A stretch of DNA of 64,000 nucleotides from assembly GCF_029714285.1 (NCBI RefSeq), contig NZ_CP121662.1:868001-932000 (forward strand), read 5' to 3'. Position numbers and translations under genes: made by a program. The stretch comes from Rhizobium sp. CB3090. Lineage in GTDB: Bacteria; Pseudomonadota; Alphaproteobacteria; Rhizobiales; Rhizobiaceae. Positions 19,004 through 26,850 of the stretch are shown here, piece after piece. The notes under the pieces were generated by a model. It saw nothing but the letters and a program-made list of their open reading frames with translations, did not search any database and had not been told where the DNA came from. Position 1 is the first letter of the stretch. Each line of letters opens with the position of its first letter.

Positions 19004-20023
19004 ATGATGAATTTCAAAGTTCCGAGCCGGCTTCGCCGTTTGCTCGTTGATTCCGTTGAGCTGCCGCAGTTCAAATTCCCCGTGACGCGGCCGCGATCGC
19101 AGCCCGCCCGCCGGCGCGTCTCCACGCAACTCGTGCCGCAGCGTCTGACGGAGGTTCTGTGGTTCGGGCGCAACCCTGGCGATCTGCGTATGCTGGAATA
19201 TGTGCCGGCGGGCGTCAAAGGTCCGATGCCGCTTGTCGTGGTTTTGCATGGCTGTCACCAGAATGCCGAGGATTTCGATCGAGCCAGCGGCTGGACGGCC
19301 CTAGCGCGCCAACATGGTTTCGCCGTGCTCTATGCCGAGCAGAAGCCGTCCAACAATGCCAATCTCTGTTTCAATTGGTTCCGCCCCAGCCTTGTGACGC
19401 GCGACCGCGGCGAGCTGGGTTCGATCCGCGAGATGATCGATTTCAGCCGCCGGCTGCATGACATTGACGACAGCAAGATCTTCGTCATGGGCCTGTCGGC
19501 CGGTGGCGCCATGGCTTCGGCTCTGCTCGCCACCTATCCGGAGCTGTTTGCAGCCGGCGCCGTTATCGGCGGCTTACCTTTCGGCGCTGCCCGCGATGCC
19601 ATGTCCGCGCTGGATGTGATGAAGAGATCCACAGCACGCACCGCCGAAAAATGGGCCGAACTCGTTCGTGAGGTCTCGCCGGATGCCGCTCGTTTTCCCG
19701 CCATCTCCATCTGGCACGGGACCAATGACGACGTCGTTTCGTTCGGCAATGCCGAAGCTTCGGTGGCGCAGTGGCTGGCCGTGCATGGGCGTCCGCAAAC
19801 CAAGGGTCGGTTGCGCCTGTTCGAAGGCGGCGAGCGGCGCGAATGGCGCAATGACTATGGCGATGTGGTGCTGGAGCTGGTGACCCTGAACGAGTTCGGC
19901 CATGGCTTGCCGATCTGTCCCACCGGCGAGGCCAAGGAGCCCGCCAACGATACCGAACGCTTCATCTTGCCCGCCGCTCTCTCCGCGCCGCAGCAACTGG
20001 TTCGGAACTGGGGACTGGCTTAG
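19004..20023 (+). CDS. Alpha/beta-hydrolase esterase, PHB depolymerase family
   Basis: A 339-residue esterase related to PHB depolymerase and LpqC-type enzymes. The oxyanion motif VVLHGCHQNAEDFD lies at about residues 80-92. The nucleophile is Ser165 in GLSAGG. A catalytic Asp is likely in WHGTNDDVV and a His in NEFGHGLP. No clear signal peptide: the N-terminus is basic but not hydrophobic, suggesting a cytoplasmic enzyme. The GGAAGG upstream of 19004 supports the start; ATG 19007 is equally possible. The substrate is unknown. Confidence 0.88.
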   Translation: MMNFKVPSRLRRLLVDSVELPQFKFPVTRPRSQPARRRVSTQLVPQRLTEVLWFGRNPGDLRMLEYVPAGVKGPMPLVVVLHGCHQNAEDFDRASGWTALARQHGFAVLYAEQKPSNNANLCFNWFRPSLVTRDRGELGSIREMIDFSRRLHDIDDSKIFVMGLSAGGAMASALLATYPELFAAGAVIGGLPFGAARDAMSALDVMKRSTARTAEKWAELVREVSPDAARFPAISIWHGTNDDVVSFGNAEASVAQWLAVHGRPQTKGRLRLFEGGERREWRNDYGDVVLELVTLNEFGHGLPICPTGEAKEPANDTERFILPAALSAPQQLVRNWGLA

Positions 20024-20050
20024 TGCGTAAGCGCCCGGACCTCAGCCTAA

Positions 20051-20143
20051 TTAGATCGGTCTGGGCAAAATCGTCGCCTTTATATAGAAGGCCGCTTGTT
20101 CCTGGTTGATGATTGCGACAATGACCGATGCGTCGATGAACAT
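20051..20143 (-). pseudogene. VapC-type toxin remnant with internal deletion
   Basis: The frame starts with MFIDASVIVAIINQE, the N-terminal strand of PIN-domain VapC toxins including the first catalytic Asp. It ends after 30 codons. In another frame directly downstream one reads LLYKGDDFAQTDL, the usual C-terminus of VapC. About 90-100 codons between the two are missing and the join is frameshifted. The start overlaps the antitoxin stop as TGATG, the usual vapBC arrangement. The toxin cannot be active. Confidence 0.75.
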
Positions 20144-20381
20144 CAGGTGTCATCCCACATTTCGTCCGTAAATGCTTTAAAGTCGAAATCTGAATTAGGC
20201 AGACCGAGTTTCGCAGCTTCCGCCTGAATTTTGGCTATGCGATCATGCAACGGCACCGCCTGCCGCATTCGGTCGATTTCGTGGCGAAGAGCGGAGCGTA
20301 CGGCCTCAGTTTTTGTACGTGCTTTGCTCAGAGCCTGCAGTTCCACTGCTAAGGCGTCGATATCGTCATACAAAGAGGCAT
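20143..20381 (-). pseudogene. VapB-type antitoxin, probably 5'-damaged
   Basis: The body matches VapB antitoxins of the Rv0623-like group: LAVELQALSKARTKTEAVRSALRHE, then RIAKIQAEAAKLGLPNS and the terminal FKAFTDEMW. The natural start appears to be the ATG at 20381 (Met-Pro-Leu), but it is out of frame with the body. A small deletion seems to have removed codons of the first beta-strand. The body could only be translated from a TTG at 20373 or a far-upstream ATG inside the neighbouring regulator gene. With no active toxin, selection on it is probably relaxed. Confidence 0.6.
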
Positions 20382-20450
20382 TTGCATATCCCAAAATGAA
20401 TATCCGAATATATCCCAGCGGATATTCCTCTGTGTCGCAATGCCGTGATT

Positions 20451-20741
20451 TCAATCGTCGTTGGTGGCGTTCAGGTTTTCCGGCCGGATACCGCCGTCTT
20501 CCGCCCAATGCTTGAAGCGGATGCCGGCGCCGCCGGCTTCGTCGCTCCCGCTGGCGAGGAACGATATGCCGCGGGCTTCGAGGGCAGCCCGCAAGGCGAC
20601 AAGCGCCTTGGCATCCGCCGAACCGACGTCCGTTTCCAGTGTTTCAATCGTGGCTACGGAGAGATTGCTTTCGGCGGCAAGCGTCTCTGTCGTCAGTCCG
20701 AGCATGGCGCGTGCGCCGCGTAGTTGCGCTGATGTGATCAT
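20451..20741 (-). CDS. Small XRE-type helix-turn-helix regulator
   Basis: A 96-residue DNA-binding protein. The N-terminal helix-turn-helix reads TSAQLRGARAMLGLTTETLAAE then LSVATIETLE. The C-terminal tail GISFLASGSDEAGGAGIRFK is the common ending of small rhizobial XRE regulators. Its stop lies 70-80 bases before the VapB remnant on the same strand. Whether it ever belonged to that module is unknown. Confidence 0.85.
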   Translation of the reverse strand: MITSAQLRGARAMLGLTTETLAAESNLSVATIETLETDVGSADAKALVALRAALEARGISFLASGSDEAGGAGIRFKHWAEDGGIRPENLNATNDD

Positions 20742-20825
20742 GTCTGAAATTTAGCGCATAAATCTGAAAATCGGAACCGATTTTCGAATTGGAACCATGT
20801 GCGACATTAAGATGAGGTTGCCCCT

Positions 20826-22031
20826 TTAGGACGCGCTGCGCAGTACAACTTTTTCCGGCGTTCTTAGGAGGTTAGGAGCGCGATAGCCGAGTAGTTCAAA
20901 ATAAATTTCCTCGGTCGCATCCGCCATGCCGGCCAGCGTATAGCCGTCCTTGCGCAGCCGGGCCTCGTTGGTGAAACTTCGCAGCAATTTGGGATCGGCA
21001 AAGCGCATCATCGCCGCCGCCAGTTCCGATGGGTCGTCGCTGTTGGCGACGATATAGCCGTTCTTGCCGGGCTCGATCACCGTGCGCGCGCCGCCGACAT
21101 CGGTCAGCAGCAGCGGCTTGCCACCGGCTGCAGCCTCGAGCATGACATAGGACATGGCCTCGTAGCGGCTCGGCATGACGACCACATCGAAGGCGTCGAC
21201 GGCGGTTGCGCCGGGGATGGAGCTATCGAGATGGGCACGGTCTTCCAGGCCGGCGGCCTTGATCATATCGCGGACAGTGCCGGCCAGTTCGCCGATCCCG
21301 ATCATCAGCAGATGTGCTTGTGGCAAGTCCGCGGCGATGCGAGCAAAGGCTTCGACCAGTCGCTGCGGCGCCTTCTGCTGCGTCAGCCGTCCGACGAAAC
21401 CGAAGAGGAGGGCGTCTTGCGGTATCCCATAACGTGCGCGGATGGAGGCGCGTTGACCGGATGGCGGTGCGCTGACGCCGTTGACGACGATACGCAGCCG
21501 CTCCTTTGGAATGCCCAGGAACAGCGCATGATTATATTCATCGCGCGATACGCAGATCAGTCGGTCGGATAGCCAGTTGCCGAGCAGCCTCTCGATACCG
21601 CCATAGATCATCCGGCCTCTGCTTCCCAATGTCGGATCCATGGTGCGGAAGGCATGCGGAGTGTAAAGCACCGGGATATGCGGGCCGGGCAATCTCAACC
21701 GCGTCAGCGCTCCGGCTTTGGAGCTGTGGCCATGGATCAGATGAAACGGCCCGTGCCGTGCAACGATCTTGCGAATTTGCCACCAGGCAGTGACATCCCA
21801 TGGTCCGGGCGCGCGCCGCATGGCAAGCGAGATGACACTGTCGAGGCCCATGCCTTCCAGTTCAGCCACGAAAGCCGCTTCGGCACGCAAGGGCGAATAG
21901 ATCGCTGTCACTGAATGGCCGCGACGCTGCATCGCGCGGCAGAGATCGAGGAAATGTCGCCCGGAACCGCCGCCGCTTGGTTCGAGAACTTGCAGCAGCG
22001 ACAGGCGTTTGATGCCGACATTGATAGTCAC
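20826..22031 (-). CDS. Glycosyltransferase family 4 (exopolysaccharide locus)
   Basis: About 401 residues, GT-B fold. The N-terminal domain has LQVLEPSGGGSGRHFLDLCR and the C-terminal nucleotide-sugar domain has GFVGRLTQQKAPQRLVEAFA. The Ex7E region is in MPSRYEAMSYVMLEAAAGGKP. It starts at GTG 22031, which overlaps the stop of the polymerase gene (GTGA), so the two are probably translationally coupled. It is the last gene of a minus-strand polysaccharide set beginning at 26659. Donor and acceptor sugars are unknown. Confidence 0.88.
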   Translation of the reverse strand: MTINVGIKRLSLLQVLEPSGGGSGRHFLDLCRAMQRRGHSVTAIYSPLRAEAAFVAELEGMGLDSVISLAMRRAPGPWDVTAWWQIRKIVARHGPFHLIHGHSSKAGALTRLRLPGPHIPVLYTPHAFRTMDPTLGSRGRMIYGGIERLLGNWLSDRLICVSRDEYNHALFLGIPKERLRIVVNGVSAPPSGQRASIRARYGIPQDALLFGFVGRLTQQKAPQRLVEAFARIAADLPQAHLLMIGIGELAGTVRDMIKAAGLEDRAHLDSSIPGATAVDAFDVVVMPSRYEAMSYVMLEAAAGGKPLLLTDVGGARTVIEPGKNGYIVANSDDPSELAAAMMRFADPKLLRSFTNEARLRKDGYTLAGMADATEEIYFELLGYRAPNLLRTPEKVVLRSAS

Positions 22032-23290
22032 GGTGCTGCTTCCCTTCGGGTCAGGCTGCGCTGGTAACGTTGCTCGAGTGCCCCGCAGCCCCAGACGATG
22101 CCGATCAGCATGTAGAGATGGCGCCAATGATCGGTGTCGATAACGTTGCCGATGCCGACATGGCCGAGAATGACGATCCAGGCGATCATCAAGTAAGGCT
22201 GCCAAGGTCGTTCCTTCAAAAAGTTGCGGAAGCCGATATAGACGGTCCAGCAGATCATGCTGACCCAGCAGAAAAAGCCGAGCCAGCCATAGGTGGTCAG
22301 CGTCTTCAGCCAAATATTGTGCTCGTCCTCGCGAAACAGAGTGGAAAAGACGAGCGGTCCGATGCCGAGCGGCCGTTCCATCGACAGCATGAAACCGATG
22401 CGATGGCGCTCGAAGCGACCGAGATGGCCGCCATCGTAGTCCTGCACGAGTTGCGTGCGCGTCGAGAAGAGGTCGCTCACCTGATGGAACTGCAGCGCGA
22501 CGATCAGCAGGAGGACCATGAGAAGGATCGCCGTCAGCGACATCACCAGAATGCGCAGCCGAAAGGCATTGCTACGGTGTTTCAGCAGCATGCAGAAGAT
22601 CAGCATCGCAGAGGCAAAGGAGAACAATCCCCATGCGGCGCGCGAGAAGGAGAGAAAGATGCCGAAGGCCAGAATGAACAGACCTATCCCCTTGATCGGC
22701 GCCTTTTTCAGGTCACCGATCAGGATGCCGTGCATCAAGTATATGGTTGGTGTCACCAGGTAGGGACCAAAGACGTTGGGGTCTTGGAACACACCCATGG
22801 CACGGTCGTAGCGGGTAAAGATTTCAGCGCCCGGAAAGGCGTGGAAATAACCGAGAATGCCGAGGCTCGCCGTGATCAGCGCGGCGATGACCCAAGTATT
22901 GAAGATCAGCTTCAGTCGCTTTTCGCTGTCTTCGATGATTGCGGCATAGAAGACCGAACTCAGCGCCAGGAAGGTGGAGACGGCGACGTAGACTGGTCCG
23001 TCGAGATGGGAATTGGCGCCGAGGTCGCGCATCTGCGTCAGCGACAGCATGCCGCCGACGTTGAAGGTCAGGAACAGCGCCAGTAGGGGCGCGACATTGC
23101 GCGAGATCTTCAGCCCAAGGATGAACCAGACCCCGATGAGAAAGGCGACCCACAGCTCATAGGGCGCCGGTTCGGCGATGACGAAGCCCGACAGAAAGAC
23201 CCCGAAAGCGACGCAAGCCGTTCCGATCAGCCGCAATGTTGCGAGCTGAGGCCGGTCGACGCGCCGATAGGGGAGATCGATCGCGGTCAA
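22028..23290 (-). CDS. O-antigen ligase/polymerase-like membrane protein (Wzy-type)
   Basis: About 420 residues with some ten or more membrane segments and a large periplasmic loop. The Wzy_C-type motif is around RFERHRIGFMLSMERPLGIG and DEHNIWLKTLTTYGWLG. It probably polymerises lipid-linked repeat units at the periplasmic face. The best start is TTG 23290, overlapping the preceding gene's stop; the frame is open further upstream but inside that gene. The neighbours (initiating transferase, glycosyltransferases, Wza-like and Wzz-like proteins) fit a Wzy-dependent pathway. No Wzx flippase is seen in the window. Confidence 0.82.
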   Translation of the reverse strand: MTAIDLPYRRVDRPQLATLRLIGTACVAFGVFLSGFVIAEPAPYELWVAFLIGVWFILGLKISRNVAPLLALFLTFNVGGMLSLTQMRDLGANSHLDGPVYVAVSTFLALSSVFYAAIIEDSEKRLKLIFNTWVIAALITASLGILGYFHAFPGAEIFTRYDRAMGVFQDPNVFGPYLVTPTIYLMHGILIGDLKKAPIKGIGLFILAFGIFLSFSRAAWGLFSFASAMLIFCMLLKHRSNAFRLRILVMSLTAILLMVLLLIVALQFHQVSDLFSTRTQLVQDYDGGHLGRFERHRIGFMLSMERPLGIGPLVFSTLFREDEHNIWLKTLTTYGWLGFFCWVSMICWTVYIGFRNFLKERPWQPYLMIAWIVILGHVGIGNVIDTDHWRHLYMLIGIVWGCGALEQRYQRSLTRREAAP

Positions 23291-24849
23291 TAGGCGTTTT
23301 CCGTGTTGAGAAGACGGAAGGGCGTCAGGAACAGGATCTTCAGATCGAAGAACAGCGACCAGTTCTCGATGTAATAGAGATCGTAAGCCGTGCGAAACTT
23401 GATCTTGTCGTCGCTGTCGATCTCGCCGCGCCAGCCATTGATCTGCGCCCAGCCGGTGACGCCGGGTTTGACGCGATGACGTGCGAAATAGCCTTCGACC
23501 ACATCGGCATAAACGCGGTTGTGGCTTGCTGCCAATACGGCATGCGGACGAGGCCCGACGAGCGATAGACCGCCTAGCAGCACGTTGAAGAGCTGCGGCA
23601 ATTCGTCGATCGAGGTCTTGCGGATGAAACGTCCGACCGGCGTGACGCGCGGATCGTTCTTCGTGACGGCATTGCGGGCCGTCGGGTCGCTCATATTGGT
23701 GTACATCGAGCGAAACTTGAAGACTTTGATGATTTCGTTGTTGAAACCGTGGCGGTTCTGCATGAAGAAGACCGGCCCCTTCGACGTCGTCTTCACGGCG
23801 ATTGCGGCGCCGAGCATGATCGGCCAGAGCAGGCAAAGCGCCAGCAGGCTGAAGAAGACATCGAAGATACGCTTGGCGACGCCGTCCCAATCACGGATCG
23901 GTTTGTTGAAGATGTCGAGCATCGGTACCGCGCCGACATGCGAATAGGAACGCGGGCGGAAGCGCAACTTGTTGGCATGCGCCGCCAGTCTGATATCGAC
24001 GGGCAGCACCCAAAGCTTCCTGAGGAGCTGTAGAATCCGGTCCTCGGCGCTGATCGGAAGCGCGATGATCAGCATGTCGATGCGTGTCAGCCGGGCGAAT
24101 TCGACCAGCTCGGCAACGGTGCCGAGTTTCGGGTAGCCGGCGACCATCACGGGCGAGCGCTTCTCGCCTCGATCATCAAAGATGCCGCAGATGCGGATAT
24201 CGTTGTCGGATTGATGCTCCAGCGCGCGGATCAGTTCCTTGGCGGGCTCTCCGCCGCCGACGATGACGGCGCGTCTTTCCATGAGGCCGTTGCGCGCCCA
24301 GTTGCGAATGCCATAGGCGAACACGGCGCGCGCAGCGACGAGGAAGACCGTGCCGGCAGCGAGCCAGATTCCAAGCACGCGGATCGAATAGATATGGTCG
24401 AGATCGAAGGGCAGGAGGGCAAGAACCATAACCGCAAATGCGGCCACCCACGAGGTTAGGATGCGCTGCGGGAAACGATGGGGTGCGCGCAGGACCGGGA
24501 TCTGGTAGGCGTCAGCCACCTGCAGGAAGACGATTGCGAGACCGCAAAGCGCGATCGTCACCGCCGCCTGCGCCAGGAAGGGGTGGACGCCGGGCGCGGT
24601 CTGGAAGAACAGAACCGCAAGCCCTACGGCAAGCAACGACAGAAATTCGAAAAGCCGATATTGGCCGATGATGATTGCCGGCGTCTGATTGCTCTCGCGA
24701 AATTGTTCGGCGATCTGGCGGGCATAGGCATTGATGTCGCCGGCTTGGTGATCGCTGCTCTGTTCCTCGGTGCCGCGAGTGCGAATTTCCGAGACCTGCT
24801 TGCGAATATTGTCCAAGTTAAATTGCTCGGACTCGTCAATATCGTTCAT
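23287..24849 (-). CDS. Undecaprenyl-phosphate sugar phosphotransferase (WbaP/WcaJ type)
   Basis: A 520-residue polyprenyl-phosphate hexose-1-phosphate transferase that begins repeat-unit synthesis. The N-terminal part has a cluster of four to five membrane helices (about residues 60-170), then a Rossmann-like region ([20 protein letters not shown]). The C-terminal bacterial-sugar-transferase domain (about 325-515) contains [37 protein letters not shown] and [11 protein letters not shown] 24849 is the natural start. Glucose or galactose phosphate is the likely substrate, not distinguishable here. Confidence 0.93.
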   Translation of the reverse strand: MNDIDESEQFNLDNIRKQVSEIRTRGTEEQSSDHQAGDINAYARQIAEQFRESNQTPAIIIGQYRLFEFLSLLAVGLAVLFFQTAPGVHPFLAQAAVTIALCGLAIVFLQVADAYQIPVLRAPHRFPQRILTSWVAAFAVMVLALLPFDLDHIYSIRVLGIWLAAGTVFLVAARAVFAYGIRNWARNGLMERRAVIVGGGEPAKELIRALEHQSDNDIRICGIFDDRGEKRSPVMVAGYPKLGTVAELVEFARLTRIDMLIIALPISAEDRILQLLRKLWVLPVDIRLAAHANKLRFRPRSYSHVGAVPMLDIFNKPIRDWDGVAKRIFDVFFSLLALCLLWPIMLGAAIAVKTTSKGPVFFMQNRHGFNNEIIKVFKFRSMYTNMSDPTARNAVTKNDPRVTPVGRFIRKTSIDELPQLFNVLLGGLSLVGPRPHAVLAASHNRVYADVVEGYFARHRVKPGVTGWAQINGWRGEIDSDDKIKFRTAYDLYYIENWSLFFDLKILFLTPFRLLNTENAY

Positions 24850-24925
24850 GGCAATTCATCCGGTCGTTACCGGAAATGGCCTAACAGATATGAGCTAATA
24901 AACGTTTACAACACTTGCTTGTATT

Positions 24926-26071
24926 CTAATGTTCGCCATCTAATTCAAGTATATTGTAATATAGGTCTATAGTATCCTTCGCCATGACCGATGCCGAAAA
25001 TGCCGACCGGATTCTGTCGATATTCGGCATGGTCTGCTGACGCCATTGCGGCTCGGTGATTGCGGCTGCCATGACACGTGCGAGATCGTCGGCATTGCCC
25101 GCCTCCGCGAGCGCTGGGCTCTGCTCACCAAGCGCTTCGGCAATGCCGCCGACGCGCGAGGCGATCACCGCCTTCTCGGCAGCCAGGGCTTCCAGTACGA
25201 TATAGGGCATGGCTTCGGCGCGTGAGGGGACGACGACATTCTGCGACATGGCGAAGGCTTCATGCACGCGCATGGCCGGCAGCATTCCGATGCGATGACC
25301 AAGGCCGCGCTGGATCATCATGGTACGGTATTTGTCCTTGTCCGGTCCGTCGCCGATCATCAGAGCGGACAGGGGCCGGCCGATCCGCCGTTCGGTCTTG
25401 GCGAAGGCATCCACAAACAGATCGGGACCCTTCAGGTCCCGAAGCATGCCGATATAGACGAAGTGTACCGAGTCCGATCGCGTGGGCACGTTCCGAAAAT
25501 CGCGCCCGCTGATGCCATTATATATCATGACGGTGCGCGTCCGCGGCTTGCCGATCTTGCTTTCGTAACTTCGGCGCTCGAATTCGCAGATGAAGATCAG
25601 CCCGTCGGTCAGAAATTCCAGCAGCCGTTCCAAGCTGTGCACCAGCAGGCCTTGCGGCGAGGCGCGCGAGAAATGCAGGCTGCCACCATGCGCAGTATAG
25701 ACGCGGGCTACGCAATACTTGTTCACCCGCAAGGCTGAGCCGAGGATGCGCGCAAGCAGGCCGCCTTTGGCGCCGTGCCCATGCAGCACATCCGGCCGCA
25801 AACTTTTGACTTTGTTGTAGCTGTTCCAGAGCGTCGCGGCATCCGACAGGCTGATCTGACGCCGGATGGGCAGGCGCGTCACGCCGAGCGAGAGGAAAGG
25901 TCTCACATCGTCGAACAGCCGGTCCTCATGCGCCCCGCCGGTGAGGCTGTCGCAGAGAATGCCGACCGCATGTCCTGCCTTGCTCTGCTCTTCCGCCAGA
26001 TCGCGGACATGGCGGAATATCCCGCCGACCGGAGACCTGAAGCAATGAAGGATGCGGAGCGGTCTTGCCAT
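24926..26071 (-). CDS. Glycosyltransferase family 4
   Basis: A 381-residue GT-B glycosyltransferase. N-terminal motif LHCFRSPVGGIFRHVRDLAE; C-terminal domain FVYIGMLRDLKGPDLFVDAF and the Ex7E motif in VPSRAEAMPYIVLEALAAEK. It starts 12 bases after the stop of the export lipoprotein gene, so the two are co-transcribed. 76 bases separate it from the sugar phosphotransferase gene. It probably adds one sugar of the repeat unit. Confidence 0.9.
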   Translation of the reverse strand: MARPLRILHCFRSPVGGIFRHVRDLAEEQSKAGHAVGILCDSLTGGAHEDRLFDDVRPFLSLGVTRLPIRRQISLSDAATLWNSYNKVKSLRPDVLHGHGAKGGLLARILGSALRVNKYCVARVYTAHGGSLHFSRASPQGLLVHSLERLLEFLTDGLIFICEFERRSYESKIGKPRTRTVMIYNGISGRDFRNVPTRSDSVHFVYIGMLRDLKGPDLFVDAFAKTERRIGRPLSALMIGDGPDKDKYRTMMIQRGLGHRIGMLPAMRVHEAFAMSQNVVVPSRAEAMPYIVLEALAAEKAVIASRVGGIAEALGEQSPALAEAGNADDLARVMAAAITEPQWRQQTMPNIDRIRSAFSASVMAKDTIDLYYNILELDGEH

Positions 26072-26083
26072 GATCGGGAACGG

Positions 26084-26659
26084 TCAGAATAGCCGTTCAC
26101 GGACATAGATCGTGTCGCCCGCCAGAACCGGATCGGAGATGCCAACCCGCCCGGTCATGACATGGCCATTGATCTTGCGGGTGACGTCTGCATTGGACTG
26201 GTTCGCGCGGCTGGTGAAGCCGCCGGCAACTGCAATGGCATTCTGTATCGTCATGCCGGGCACGTAGGAATACTGACCGGGCTGGCCGACTTCGCCCATG
26301 ATATAAACGGAGCGGTAGCGATCGACATCGATGGTGACGTCGGGATCGCGGATATAGCCTTGACGAAGTTTCTGCGCGATCTGGCCGGAGAGCTGCTGCA
26401 GCGTGCGGCCGCGGGCAGGGACCTGGCCGATCAGCGGGAAGGCGATATAGCCGGCCTGATCGACCGTATAGGTATTCGTCAAACCTTGCTGGTCGAAGAC
26501 GGTGACGCGCAGGCGGTCGCCGCTATCAAGCGTATAGGGCTGGATCGTTGCTTCACTGAAGGCTTTCGGCGCCGGCTGATAGGTGTTGCAGCCACTGAGC
26601 GCAGCGCTCACGGCAGCAATGCCGAGTGCCAGGACAATCTTTGGCGTTGCGAAGGGCAT
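26084..26659 (-). CDS. Polysaccharide export lipoprotein (Wza/GumB/ExoF-like)
   Basis: A 191-residue outer-membrane export protein. Signal and lipobox end in AALSGC, lipidated Cys at about residue 22. The poly_export domain has PYTLDSGDRLRVTVFDQQGLT and the SLBB domain has VYIMGEVGQPGQYSYVPGMT. It is shorter than E. coli Wza, like the GumB group. ATG 26659 gives a clean lipoprotein signal; the frame is open to 26686. First gene of the minus-strand set, with an AT-rich 190-base promoter region shared with the divergent Wzz-like gene. Confidence 0.93.
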   Translation of the reverse strand: MPFATPKIVLALGIAAVSAALSGCNTYQPAPKAFSEATIQPYTLDSGDRLRVTVFDQQGLTNTYTVDQAGYIAFPLIGQVPARGRTLQQLSGQIAQKLRQGYIRDPDVTIDVDRYRSVYIMGEVGQPGQYSYVPGMTIQNAIAVAGGFTSRANQSNADVTRKINGHVMTGRVGISDPVLAGDTIYVRERLF

Positions 26660-26850
26660 TTCGCGCTCACAGGAGAGGAAAATCACTGTCGCCGTTATCG
26701 ATCCGTTAGGGTTAACGGCCGGTAAAGAGGAAGAGAAATTCTATATTCTTTATTAGAAAGTACGAAAATAATACACGAAAAATACTTTAACGCTTGGGTT
26801 ACCATAGTCGTTTACCCTTCTCTCGGCTTTATATTACGGAGTTCTTGCGT
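26660..26850. promoter_or_regulatory. Divergent promoter region of the exopolysaccharide locus
   Basis: 190 bases between the divergent export-lipoprotein and co-polymerase genes, strikingly AT-rich between 26735 and 26800 against a high-GC background. It must carry promoters for both directions. No individual -35/-10 pair or operator was confidently identified. Confidence 0.6.

Noticed and set aside
22070..23086. Plus-strand open frame (338 codons) opposite the polymerase gene
   Set aside because: Gln/Glu/Arg-rich with no fold sense; the minus strand shows a proper multi-helix membrane protein.
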